Positions 15,246 to 23,069 are shown, counted from the first letter of the stretch. The stretch: 26,966 nucleotides of DNA from Eubacterium sp. (GCA_024681495.1 JAILAS010000014.1:1-26966), one strand, 5' to 3'. Notes: generated by a model from the sequence alone, not told the origin. A program made the numbers and translations.

Positions 15246-16895
15246 TTAAACCTCGGGCTCAACATCTTCGTCATCGGCAACCACCGCGAGGCCCTGACGC
15301 TTCCTCGCCATCTCGTCGCTCTCGAGATACTCGTCGTAGGTGGTAATCTTATCCACGATGCTGCCGTCGGGCAAAATCTCGATGATGCGGTTGGCTGTGG
15401 TCTCTACCACCTGGTGATCTCGGGACGCGAAAAGGATTACGCCCGGGAACTTAATCATACCGTTGTTCAATGCGGTGATGGACTCCATGTCCAGGTGATC
15501 GGTGGGCTCGTCGAAGATGAGCACGTTGGAGTTCTCGATCATCATGCGGGAAAGAAGGACTCTGACCTTCTCTCCTCCTGAGAGGACCCTCATCTTCTTT
15601 ACGCCGGCATCGCCCGGGAAGAGCATCCTTCCGAGGAATCCGCGCACGTAGGTGGCATCCTTAATCTCGGAGAACTGCTGGAGCCAGTCGGCGATAGCCA
15701 TGTCGTTGTCGAAGATTTCCGTATTGTCCTTGGGGAAGTACGAGGTGGACGTGGTTACGCCCCACTTGTACGTGCCCTCGTCGGGCTCCATCTCGCCGGC
15801 GAGTATCTGGAAGAGGACGGTCTTCGCCCTCTCGTTGCCGCCCACGAAGCCGATCTTGTCGTCGTGGCCGACGATGAACGATACGTTGTCGAGAATCTTC
15901 TCGCCGTCAATGGTCTTCGAAATCCCGTCCACGGCGAGCACCTCGTTACCGATCTCGCGCTCGGGGCGGAAGTCGATGTAAGGATACTTACGGCTCGAGG
16001 GCTTGATGTCGTCGAGCTCGATTTTCTCGAGCGCCCTCTTACGGGAAGTCGCCTGTTTGGACTTGGAAGCGTTTGCGGAGAATCGGGAAATGAAGTCCTG
16101 AAGCTCCTTAATCTTCTCTTCCTTCTTCTTGTTCGCCTCCTTCATCTGCTTCAAAAGGAGCTGCGAAGACTCGTACCAGAAGTCGTAGTTTCCGGCGAAG
16201 AGCTTAATCTTTCCGTAGTCAATATCCGCAATGTATGTGCAGACCTTGTTAAGGAAGTATCTGTCATGGGACACGACGATAACGGTGTTCTCGAAGTTTA
16301 TCAGGAACTCCTCGAGCCAGTCGATGGCGTCGAGATCCAGGTTATTGGTCGGCTCGTCGAGGAGAAGTATGTCGGGATTGCCGAAAAGCGCCTTCGCGAG
16401 CAGCACCTTCACCTTAACCTCACCGGTCTGATCCTTCATCATGGAGTAGTGAAGGTCCGACTCAACCCCAAGGCCGTTAAGGAGCATGGCCGCATCGGAC
16501 TCAGCATTCCAGCCGTCCATCTCGGCGAACTCGGCCTCGAGCTCGGATGCCTTGATTCCATCCTCGTCGGAAAAATCCTCCTTGGCATAGATGGCGTCCT
16601 TCTCCTTCATAATCTCATAGAGGCGCTTATTTCCCATGATAACCGTATCGAGAATGGTGTAATCGTCGTACTTGAAGTGGTCCTGCTCCAACACGGAAAG
16701 CCTCTGTCCGGGAGTCATGGAAACATCACCCTTGGAGGGCTCGAGCTTGCCGCTCAGAATCTTGAGGAAGGTGGATTTTCCGGCGCCGTTGGCGCCAATG
16801 ATGCCGTAGCAGTTCCCCTCGGTAAACTTGATGTTTACGTCCTCGAAAAGAGCGTTCTTTCCTATTCTCAGTGTGATGTTGTTTGCCTGAATCAT
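15246..16895 (-). CDS. ABC-F family ATPase (YbiT-like)
   Basis: The protein has 549 residues with two nucleotide-binding domains and no membrane part, which defines ABC-F translation factors acting at the ribosomal E-site. The first domain has Walker A GANGAGKS (34-41), LLDEPTNNLD and the SHDR switch. A charged linker follows at about 240-300. The second domain has an altered P-loop GGNERAKT (about 352-359), signature LSGGEKVRVLL, FDEPTDHLD and ASRDH in place of SHDR. The first-domain signature is also unusual (TGEVKVKVLL). From memory, such second-domain changes are common in YbiT-like members, so they do not imply inactivation. Antibiotic protection is possible but not shown. Start ATG at 16895 with AAAGGAAAT upstream; a leader of about 105 bases contains a short ORF and a GC-rich hairpin. 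Confidence 0.93.
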   Translation of the reverse strand: MIQANNITLRIGKNALFEDVNIKFTEGNCYGIIGANGAGKSTFLKILSGKLEPSKGDVSMTPGQRLSVLEQDHFKYDDYTILDTVIMGNKRLYEIMKEKDAIYAKEDFSDEDGIKASELEAEFAEMDGWNAESDAAMLLNGLGVESDLHYSMMKDQTGEVKVKVLLAKALFGNPDILLLDEPTNNLDLDAIDWLEEFLINFENTVIVVSHDRYFLNKVCTYIADIDYGKIKLFAGNYDFWYESSQLLLKQMKEANKKKEEKIKELQDFISRFSANASKSKQATSRKRALEKIELDDIKPSSRKYPYIDFRPEREIGNEVLAVDGISKTIDGEKILDNVSFIVGHDDKIGFVGGNERAKTVLFQILAGEMEPDEGTYKWGVTTSTSYFPKDNTEIFDNDMAIADWLQQFSEIKDATYVRGFLGRMLFPGDAGVKKMRVLSGGEKVRVLLSRMMIENSNVLIFDEPTDHLDMESITALNNGMIKFPGVILFASRDHQVVETTANRIIEILPDGSIVDKITTYDEYLESDEMARKRQGLAVVADDEDVEPEV

Positions 16896-16913
16896 TTGGA
16901 TTTCCTTTCACGG

Positions 16914-16991
16914 TTATGCTTGCCCCCGCGGGCCGCAAACCGGGCCGGAGGCACTCACGTTTCTTCTTATGTTTATATCTGCCATCTTCAT
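16914..16991 (-). CDS. Possible short leader ORF before the ABC-F gene
   Basis: A 25-codon ORF starts at an ATG about 10 bases after the expected transcription start and ends 18 bases before the ABC-F start. It begins MKMADINIRRNVSASG and ends CGPRGQA. The ribosome site is poor, so translation is uncertain. It overlaps a GC-rich hairpin formed by arms GCCTCC and GGGGGC with an inner GGCC pair. Attenuation through a translated leader is known for some antibiotic-resistance ABC-F genes, which is why I record it. Confidence 0.3.
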   Translation of the reverse strand: MKMADINIRRNVSASGPVCGPRGQA

Positions 16992-17006
16992 CGCAGACAA
17001 TTCTTA

Positions 17007-17034
17007 ATTATATATCAAATATGATATTTTGCAA
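17007..17034 (-). promoter_or_regulatory. Promoter of the ABC-F unit with palindromic spacer
   Basis: On minus, TTGCAA (17029-17034) and TATAAT (17007-17012) have a 16 bp spacer. A perfect palindrome, ATATCA and TGATAT separated by AATA, occupies 17012-17027, almost the whole spacer. This is a plausible operator for a repressor, though A+T-rich palindromes can arise by chance. Confidence 0.6.
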
Positions 17035-17058
17035 GTGGCGGCCGCCAATCCGGCGACC

Positions 17059-17571
17059 CTACCTGTCTTCATGCTCGTAAACGGGCATATTCTCCATGAG
17101 TTTGGCGGCATCCATGTACTCGTCTGCGGACTCGTTGATATAGGAGAGCTCCTCCTCGGTCAGCCGACGAACCACCTTCGCGGGCGAGCCCATAACCAGG
17201 CTCTCGTCGGGAATGTCCCTGTTCTTGGTAACGAGGGCTCCGGCTGCAATGAGGCACCTCTTGCCCACGTGCGTGCCGTCGAGAACTATCGCCCCCATGC
17301 CAACCAGGGTTCCGTCGTCTATGGTGCAGCTGTGGAGGATGGCGCTGTGTCCGACCGTCACCCTGTTTCCGACCCTGACCGGAGTGCCCGCCGAGACGTG
17401 AATCACGCAGTTGTCCTGGATGTTGGACTCCTCTCCTATCTCGATGCTGTCGACGTCGGCGCGGAGCGTGGCGTGATGCCAGATGCTCGAGCGTTCTCCC
17501 ACATTGACGTCCCCTATGATGTCTGCGCTGGGCGCAACGTACGCGCTCTCGGGAACAATCGGTTTTTTCAT
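17059..17571 (-). CDS. Gamma-carbonic-anhydrase-like hexapeptide-repeat protein
   Basis: The protein has 170 residues from the ATG at 17571, chosen because GGGAGG lies 7 bases upstream; an upstream TTG would overlap that site. The left-handed beta-helix is evident from the repeated [IV]-x4 pattern (ADIIGDVNVGERSSIW, VRVGNRVTVG, TLVGMGAIVLDG). The gamma-CA residues are present: Arg37 and Asp39 in LRAD, Gln52-Asp53 in NIQDN, and zinc-ligand candidates His58 (VIHVS), His75 and His80 (VGHSAILH). Members are zinc or iron trimers; some hydrate CO2, many have no proven activity. The gene starts directly behind the nifJ terminator, so it is expressed either by read-through or from an unseen promoter. 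Confidence 0.92.
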   Translation of the reverse strand: MKKPIVPESAYVAPSADIIGDVNVGERSSIWHHATLRADVDSIEIGEESNIQDNCVIHVSAGTPVRVGNRVTVGHSAILHSCTIDDGTLVGMGAIVLDGTHVGKRCLIAAGALVTKNRDIPDESLVMGSPAKVVRRLTEEELSYINESADEYMDAAKLMENMPVYEHEDR

Positions 17572-17584
17572 GTTGTTACCTCCC

Positions 17585-17616
17585 AAAAAATCCCCGCCCT
17601 GAATAACAGGACGGGG
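17585..17616 (-). terminator. Terminator of nifJ
   Basis: On minus, CCCCGTCCTG (17607-17616) pairs with CAGGGCGGGG (17592-17601) through one G-U wobble across a 5-base loop, followed by ATTTTTT. This is a strong rho-independent terminator 20 bases after the nifJ stop. Its T-run directly touches the GGGAGG ribosome site of the next gene. Confidence 0.88.
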
Positions 17617-17636
17617 AACAATTAGTCTCTAAACTA

Positions 17637-20600
17637 TTATGCTTCGGAGCCGTAGAGCGAAACGAGCTTGTTGAGGTACTCGTATCTCTCCTTAGCGAAC
17701 TCCTCGGACTCTGCGAAGAGGGCCTCGGCCTTGTCCGCATCGACCTTACGCAAGGAGTTGTAGCGAACCTCGCCGTCCAGGAATTCCTTGTATCCGCTGT
17801 AATCGGGAGTCTTGGAATCGAGGATGAACGCGTTCTTGCCCTGCTCCTTGAGACGGGGATCGTAACGGAACATGTGCCAGTAACCGCTCTTTACTGCCAG
17901 CTCCTCCTCGGTCATGGCCTTGTCCATACCCTTCTTGATACCGTGGTTGATACAGGGGGCATAGGCGATGATGATGGAGGGACCGTCGTAGCTCTCGGCC
18001 TCAATCATGGCCTTAACGCACTGATTCATATCGGCACCCATGGAAACCATGGCAACGTATACGTATCCGTAGCTCATCGCAATTCCGGCCAAATCCTTCT
18101 TCTTCATTACCTTACCGCCGGCTGCGAACTGTGCCACAGCGCCGGTAGGCGTGGACTTCGAAGCCTGTCCGCCGGTGTTGGAGTAAACCTCGGTATCGAA
18201 TACCATGATGTTGATATTCTCGCCGGAGGCGATTACGTGATCCAATCCGCCGAAGCCGATATCGTAAGCCCATCCGTCACCACCGAAGATCCACTGGGAT
18301 TTCTTGGCGAGGAAGTCCTTATCCTTAAGCACTTCCCTGGCGGTGTCGGAACCGTTCTTGGTAAGTGCATCAATAAGCTCGTTCGTGGGAGCAATGTTAT
18401 CGGAGGATGACTCGTAGGTCTCCACCCACTTCTCGCAAGCGCTCTTCACTGCTGCATCGCTGTCGCAAAGGCTCTCAACGTCCTCTCTCAGACGGCTTCT
18501 GATGGCCTTCTGTGCGAGGTTCATTCCGAGACCGAACTCAGCGGCATCCTCGAACAGGGAGTTGCTCCATGCAGGGCCCTTGCCCTCGGGAGTCATGCTG
18601 TACGGCGTGGAGGGTGAGCTGTTACCCCAGATGGAGGAGCAGCCGGTGGCGTTAGCCACGTACATCCTGTCACCGAAGAGCTGCGTAAGAAGCTTTGCAT
18701 AAGGTGTCTCACCGCAGCCTGCGCAGGCTCCGGAGAACTCAAGCAGGGGCTGACGGAACTGTGAACCCTTAACCGAACCAATCTTGAACTTCTCAACGAC
18801 GTCGTCCTTCTGAGGAGTCTTAACCGCATAGTCGAAGTACTTCTGATCCTCGAGGCGCTCTGCGATGGGAGCCATCTGGATGGCCTTCTCCTTCGCGGGG
18901 CAAACGTTCACGCAGGAACCGCAACCGGTACAATCCATAACGGAAATGCCCATGGTGAACTTGTAGTCCGTGCCCTTGAGCTCGGAAATCTGCATGCCCT
19001 CGGGAGCGTTGGCCGCCTCGTCCTCGGTGAGGGCGAAGGGACGGATGGCTGCGTGGGGGCAAACATATGCACACCTGTTGCAGGCGATACACTTGGTGGC
19101 ATCCCATACGGGAACGTCGGTAGCGATACCGCGCTTCTCGAACTGAGACGTGCCGTTGGGGGTACGTCCGTCGGAGTACTCCATGAATGTAGAAACAGGA
19201 AGATCGTAACCCTGCTGAAGGTTGATCTTGGCCTGGATGTTGTTAACGAAGTCGAGCTGATCCTGACGACCCTCGGTAGCTGCCTCGGGCTTCGTCTCTC
19301 CCTCGGCGTCGGCCCATGACTCGGGGTAGTCAACCTTAACCACGCCCTGAGCGCCGGCATCGATGGCGTCGTAGTTCATCTGAACCACCTTGTCGCCCTT
19401 CTTGCCGTAGGACTTCTTGGCCGCTTCCTTCATGAGGCGGATGGCATCCTCCTCGGGGATGATGTTGGCCAGCTTGAAGAATGCGGACTGAAGGACGGTG
19501 TTTACACGTCCGCCGAGACCGATCTTCTTACCGATGGCAACCGCGTCTATGGTATAGAAGTTAATCTTGTGCTCTGCGATGTATCTCTTGGTCTGGGGAG
19601 GAAGCTGCTTAGTGAGCTCGTCCACATCCCATGAGCAGTTCAGGAGGAAGGTTCCTCCATCCACCAGATCCTGGGCGATGGAATACTTCAGAATGTAGGA
19701 AGTATTGTGGCATGCCACGAAGTTCGCCTTGGAGATGAGGTACGTGGAGCGGATGGGCTCCTTGCCGAATCTCAGGTGGGAAACGGTAACGCCGCCGGAC
19801 TTCTTCGAGTCATAGTCGAAGTATGCCTGAGCGTACATGTCGGTGTTATCACCGATGATCTTAATGGAGTTCTTATTGGCGCCAACGGTACCGTCGGAGC
19901 CCAGACCCCAGAACTTACATGAGATGGTTCCCTCGGGGGTGGTGTTGGGATCCTCGGTAACATCGAGCGAAAGGTGCGTAACATCGTCGTTGATACCGAT
20001 GGTGAACTCCTGCTTGTCCTCGTTGTGGAATACGGAGATGATCTGTCCGGGAGTGGTATCCTTGGAAGAAAGACCGTAGCGTCCACGAAGTACGGGAACG
20101 GAGTCGAACTTGGAACCCTTGAGGGCGGTAACTACATCCTGATACAGAGGCTCGCCCATCGAACCGGGCTCCTTGGAGCGATCGAGTACGGAAATGAGCT
20201 TAACCGAATCGGGGATGGCGTCGATGAGGTGCTTAGCGGAGAACGGGCGGAACAGGCGAACCTTGATGATGCCGACCTTCTCTCCCTTGGCGCGGAGGTA
20301 ATCAACTGCCTCCACAGCAGCCTCGTTAACCGAACCCATGGCGATGATTACGCGCTCTGCGTCGGGATCGCCGTAGTAGTTGAACAGTGCATAGTCGGTG
20401 CCAAGCTTGGCATTTATCTTATCCATCTGCTTCTGTACAATCTCGGGCATATCGTTGTATGCGCCGTTGCAGGTCTCGCGAACCTGGAAGAAGATGTCGG
20501 GATTCTGAGAAGATCCCATCATGTAGGGACGGTTGGGATTAAACACGCCGTCGCGGAAGTTCTGAACAGCTTCCTTATCGAGCATGTCGTCGAGATCCTT

Positions 20601-21164
20601 GTAATCCCAAACTTCTATCTTCTGAATCTCGTGAGATGTACGGAAGCCATCGAAGAAGTTGATGAAGGGAAGTCTACCCTCGATTGCCGCAAGGTGAGCA
20701 ACGGGAGCGAGGTCCATTACCTCCTGAACCGAGCCTTCGCAAAGCATTGCGACGCCGGTCTGTCGACAGGCATAGACGTCGGAGTGGTCTCCGAAGATAG
20801 CCAGTGCGTGCGATGAGATGGTACGTGCGGACACGTGGAACACACCGGGAAGACGCTCGGCTGCTATCTTATAAAGATTAGGAATCATAAGGAGAAGTCC
20901 CTGCGACGCTGTGTAAGTAGTCGTAAGAGCTCCGGCTGCAAGAGAACCATGCACGGTACCCGAAGCACCGGCCTCGGACTGCATCTCTGTTATCTGAACA
21001 GTGCGTCCGAAGAGGTTTTTCCTGCCTGCGACGGCCCACTCATCCGAAACCTCGGCCATAACCGAAGAGGGAGTGATGGGATAGATAGCGGCTACATCCG
21101 TAAACGCGTAGGATACGTGTGCAGCTGCATTGTTACCGTCCATTGTTTTCATTTGACGTTTCAT
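17637..21164 (-). CDS. nifJ: Pyruvate:ferredoxin (flavodoxin) oxidoreductase
   Basis: The protein has 1175 residues, the usual single-chain form with domains fused in standard order. The N-terminal part shows AHVSYAFTDVAAIYPITPSS and the EAGASGTVHGSL region. Two 4Fe-4S ferredoxin motifs are at about 690 (CIACNRCAYVCP) and 745 (CTGCGSCVNVCP). The proximal cluster and TPP-binding region begins near 815 (CAGCGE, ATGCSSIWGNSSPSTPY), with the Mg-TPP loop GDGWAYDIGFGG near 965 and YSNTGGQASKSTPTGA. The enzyme oxidises pyruvate with CoA to acetyl-CoA and CO2, reducing ferredoxin, and is central to fermentation in Clostridia. GGAGG lies 6 bases before the ATG. It is monocistronic, with its own promoter and terminator. 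Confidence 0.98.
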   Translation of the reverse strand: MKRQMKTMDGNNAAAHVSYAFTDVAAIYPITPSSVMAEVSDEWAVAGRKNLFGRTVQITEMQSEAGASGTVHGSLAAGALTTTYTASQGLLLMIPNLYKIAAERLPGVFHVSARTISSHALAIFGDHSDVYACRQTGVAMLCEGSVQEVMDLAPVAHLAAIEGRLPFINFFDGFRTSHEIQKIEVWDYKDLDDMLDKEAVQNFRDGVFNPNRPYMMGSSQNPDIFFQVRETCNGAYNDMPEIVQKQMDKINAKLGTDYALFNYYGDPDAERVIIAMGSVNEAAVEAVDYLRAKGEKVGIIKVRLFRPFSAKHLIDAIPDSVKLISVLDRSKEPGSMGEPLYQDVVTALKGSKFDSVPVLRGRYGLSSKDTTPGQIISVFHNEDKQEFTIGINDDVTHLSLDVTEDPNTTPEGTISCKFWGLGSDGTVGANKNSIKIIGDNTDMYAQAYFDYDSKKSGGVTVSHLRFGKEPIRSTYLISKANFVACHNTSYILKYSIAQDLVDGGTFLLNCSWDVDELTKQLPPQTKRYIAEHKINFYTIDAVAIGKKIGLGGRVNTVLQSAFFKLANIIPEEDAIRLMKEAAKKSYGKKGDKVVQMNYDAIDAGAQGVVKVDYPESWADAEGETKPEAATEGRQDQLDFVNNIQAKINLQQGYDLPVSTFMEYSDGRTPNGTSQFEKRGIATDVPVWDATKCIACNRCAYVCPHAAIRPFALTEDEAANAPEGMQISELKGTDYKFTMGISVMDCTGCGSCVNVCPAKEKAIQMAPIAERLEDQKYFDYAVKTPQKDDVVEKFKIGSVKGSQFRQPLLEFSGACAGCGETPYAKLLTQLFGDRMYVANATGCSSIWGNSSPSTPYSMTPEGKGPAWSNSLFEDAAEFGLGMNLAQKAIRSRLREDVESLCDSDAAVKSACEKWVETYESSSDNIAPTNELIDALTKNGSDTAREVLKDKDFLAKKSQWIFGGDGWAYDIGFGGLDHVIASGENINIMVFDTEVYSNTGGQASKSTPTGAVAQFAAGGKVMKKKDLAGIAMSYGYVYVAMVSMGADMNQCVKAMIEAESYDGPSIIIAYAPCINHGIKKGMDKAMTEEELAVKSGYWHMFRYDPRLKEQGKNAFILDSKTPDYSGYKEFLDGEVRYNSLRKVDADKAEALFAESEEFAKERYEYLNKLVSLYGSEA

Positions 21165-21209
21165 AGGTGACCTCCATACAAATTGTATTTAATTTAGTAC
21201 ACAAAAGTG

Positions 21210-21238
21210 ATAGTACCATTGATTCTAACCAAAGTCAA
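21210..21238 (-). promoter_or_regulatory. Promoter of nifJ
   Basis: On minus, TTGACT (21233-21238) and TACTAT (21210-21215) have a 17 bp spacer; the expected transcript leader is about 40 bases. The rest of the 232-base gap from 21165 to 21396 is A+T-rich and also holds the xerD terminator. Confidence 0.65.
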
Positions 21239-21330
21239 CCAACGTTTATTTCGTAACAAACACTTTATATAATATGACTAAAATCCGCCGAAATCAACGT
21301 GGATGTTTATGCAAAATGCGTAGCAAGGAT

Positions 21331-21374
21331 AAAAAAAAGAGCGAACCCGCCGCTTCTTGCATCGACAGGCTCAC
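21331..21374 (-). terminator. Probable terminator after xerD
   Basis: On minus, GTGAGCC (21368-21374) can pair with GGTTCGC (21341-21347) through two G-U wobbles, with a 20-base loop, followed by TC and then eight T residues (21331-21338). The T-run is strong; the stem is only moderate. Confidence 0.6.
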
Positions 21375-21396
21375 CCTGAAAACTCATTGAAAAATA

Positions 21397-22242
21397 TTAT
21401 TTATTCTTGGAAATGTATATCTGCGTAGAGGAAATATCTGCGTGTCCCATGCGCTCCTTAATATCGTTGAGGTCGGTTCCGTTCTCAACGAGGTGAGCCG
21501 CGAAGGAATGGCGCAGCGTATGCGGCGTAATATCCTTGTCTATCCCCGCCTCCCTGGCGTACTGCTTAAGAATCTTCCAGAAGCCCTGACGGCTCATAAC
21601 GGATCCGGAGCAGTTCACGAAAAGAAGCTTATTCTTCTTATCGGAAGTAAGGTTAGGCCTGGACGAATCCACGTACTGACGAAGAACATTAATGGTCTTC
21701 TTGCGTACGGGAATCACGCGGTTATGCTTTCCGGCACCATCGATATGGATGGTGTTCTTAGCGAAGTCGACATCGTCCACCTTGAGAGCGAGAAGCTCGG
21801 ATACACGAATACCGGATGCGCAAAGCACCTCGAGCATCGCCTTGTCGCGAAGCTCCTTATCGCTGTCGGCCGAAGGCTGCTTAAGGATGGAATCGATCTC
21901 CTTCTTGGAAAGAATGACCGGTGCCTTCTTCTCCACCTTGGGAGCCTTAAGGTTAGCTGCGATGTTAGACTTGAGCTTACCCTGTGATACGAGATACTGG
22001 GCAAAAGCCTTACAGGACGCGATGCTCCTGGAAATAGTGGCCGGCTTTCTTCCGATGGATACCAGATGCTCTACATAGCCCTTAAGGTCCTTCTCGGTGA
22101 GCTGGGAAACCTTGGTCTTCTTCTTCGTCTCAAGGTAGTCCGCGAGCTTGCGAAGATCCCTCTCGTAGGAGAGCTCGGTGTTCTTGGATGTCTTCTTTTC
22201 TTTGTGAAGGTAGTTTAAAAATGCTTCAATGTTTTTTCTCAT
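21397..22242 (-). CDS. xerD: XerD-like tyrosine recombinase with short C-terminus
   Basis: The protein has 281 residues. The N-terminal SAM-like core-binding domain covers about 1-95 (IEAFLNYLHKEKKTSKNTEL, ISRSIASCKAFAQYLVSQGK). The catalytic domain has all active residues: Arg146 (SGIRVSELL), Lys172, His241 and Arg244 (HTLRHSFAAH), His267 (MGHADISSTQIY) and Tyr276. The protein stops only five residues after Tyr276, whereas XerC/XerD usually carry about 20 more that contact the partner recombinase; the missing part is not found in other frames. Gene order after a NUDIX gene matches Firmicutes nudF-xerD neighbourhoods, favouring a chromosome-dimer resolvase over a phage integrase. Start ATG at 22242 with a weak GGGGTATCGT ribosome region. 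Confidence 0.85.
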   Translation of the reverse strand: MRKNIEAFLNYLHKEKKTSKNTELSYERDLRKLADYLETKKKTKVSQLTEKDLKGYVEHLVSIGRKPATISRSIASCKAFAQYLVSQGKLKSNIAANLKAPKVEKKAPVILSKKEIDSILKQPSADSDKELRDKAMLEVLCASGIRVSELLALKVDDVDFAKNTIHIDGAGKHNRVIPVRKKTINVLRQYVDSSRPNLTSDKKNKLLFVNCSGSVMSRQGFWKILKQYAREAGIDKDITPHTLRHSFAAHLVENGTDLNDIKERMGHADISSTQIYISKNK

Positions 22243-22286
22243 ACGATACCCCTGTGGTAGTATACATAACTTTAGTCCCGAAGTTC

Positions 22287-22315
22287 ATTATATAGGCTAA
22301 TTATGAGAATTGCAA
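22287..22315 (-). promoter_or_regulatory. Promoter of xerD
   Basis: On minus, TTGCAA (22310-22315) and TATAAT (22287-22292) have a 17 bp spacer, about 45 bases before the start codon. This is one of the strongest promoters in the window and makes xerD independent of the NUDIX gene. Confidence 0.7.
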
Positions 22316-22457
22316 CGGTGATTTTTACCCGTTTTTCCTTGATTTTACAAGGAATACAACATGGTGTTCGTGTAAAAAATATTATGTCTACATGTTGCGA
22401 ATTTCGAATAAAAAAAATATTTTATTTAAACCAATCCGCGCATTTTCTTCTTGAATT
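22316..22457. other. A+T-rich intergenic stretch before xerD
   Basis: The gap between xerD and the NUDIX gene spans 22243-22532 (290 bases). This part has no credible ORF. It holds a short hairpin (CCTTG/CAAGG arms near 22337-22353) and A/T runs near 22410-22430. The right part holds the repeat and hairpin cluster listed separately. Confidence 0.5.
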
Positions 22458-22483
22458 ATGTCAAGACTCGCTCGCGAGTCTTG
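22458..22483. repeat. Copy B of the intergenic repeat, with perfect palindrome
   Basis: Positions 22458-22478 are identical to 12259-12279. Here the sequence completes a palindrome: CAAGACTCGC (22462-22471) and GCGAGTCTTG (22474-22483) separated by two bases. No T-run follows on either strand, so it is not a standard terminator. The form recalls REP/BIME-like intergenic palindromes. Confidence 0.75.
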
Positions 22484-22484
22484 C

Positions 22485-22540
22485 GCGCCGGATTCGGGTC
22501 TGCTTCAGCAGACAAATTCCTGTCCGAATCCGTCAGGCGC
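22485..22540. other. Nested hairpin element abutting the NUDIX stop codon
   Basis: A 9-bp stem, CGGATTCGG (22489-22497) with CCGAATCCG (22524-22532), encloses a perfect small hairpin with arms GTCTGC and GCAGAC (22498-22513) plus a 10-base single strand. Outer GCGC (22485-22488) can pair with GCGC (22537-22540), reaching into the last codons of the NUDIX gene. With the adjacent palindrome it forms about 80 bases of continuous structure. No terminator T-run follows. Confidence 0.7.
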
Positions 22541-23069
22541 CGTACTTAACTATGTATGCCATTATAGCCGCTATGGTCTTCCCGTCCTGAATCTCGCCCG
22601 ACAGTATCTTATCCCTAAGCTCTGCCGGCGTATGACTCGTGACGTTTATGAATTCGTCCTCGTCGAGGTGCTGGGCCGTGGGCGTCAGGTCCTTCGCCAC
22701 AAAGATCTCGATAATCTCGTTGGAAAAGGCGATGGTCGACACGAGCGAGATGAGCGGCTCTATGCTGCCGCAGCGATATCCGGTCTCCTCCTCGAGTTCC
22801 CTGGCCGCGCACTCGATATACGGCTCCTCGCGGTTCTCTCTTCCGCCCGCCGGAATCTCCAGCGTCTGCCTGCCCACAGTGTTCCTGTACTGGCTGACCA
22901 TGAGGAGGCTGCCGTCCTCCTTCACCGCGACCACGGCCGCGGCTCCCTTGTGGTCGACGAGGTCCCATTTTACAATATTGCCGTCCGGCGTGCGCAGGGT
23001 ATCCTCGTAGTAGTCAACGATGTGTCCGTTCATCAAAAGCTTGTGGTCCAGTTTCTCAAATTCGCTCAT
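22533..23069 (-). CDS. NUDIX hydrolase, ADP-ribose pyrophosphatase-like
   Basis: The protein has 178 residues. The Nudix box is complete at 76-98: Gly76, Glu82, then Arg90-Glu91-Leu-x-Glu94-Glu95-x-Gly97. It is preceded by VSQYRNTVGRQTLEIPAGG, the arrangement seen in ADP-ribose pyrophosphatases (NudF type), which split ADP-ribose into AMP and ribose 5-phosphate. The position directly before xerD supports that subgroup, since nudF and xerD are neighbours in many Firmicutes. AAGGAGG lies 5 bases before the ATG at 23069. It follows the LCP gene by 62 bases on the same strand and may be read from the LCP promoter. A 16-codon ORF overlaps its start. Confidence 0.92.
   Translation of the reverse strand: MSEFEKLDHKLLMNGHIVDYYEDTLRTPDGNIVKWDLVDHKGAAAVVAVKEDGSLLMVSQYRNTVGRQTLEIPAGGRENREEPYIECAARELEEETGYRCGSIEPLISLVSTIAFSNEIIEIFVAKDLTPTAQHLDEDEFINVTSHTPAELRDKILSGEIQDGKTIAAIMAYIVKYGA

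Noticed and set aside
15864..17024. A long plus-strand open frame of 386 codons
   Set aside because: It is antisense to the ABC-F gene, has a low-complexity Leu/Val/Gly-rich product without motifs, and has no credible start site.
21239..21290. Possible Rex-type redox operator upstream of nifJ
   Set aside because: The TTTGTTACGAAATAAACG stretch only loosely resembles a Rex inverted repeat and lies upstream of the -35.
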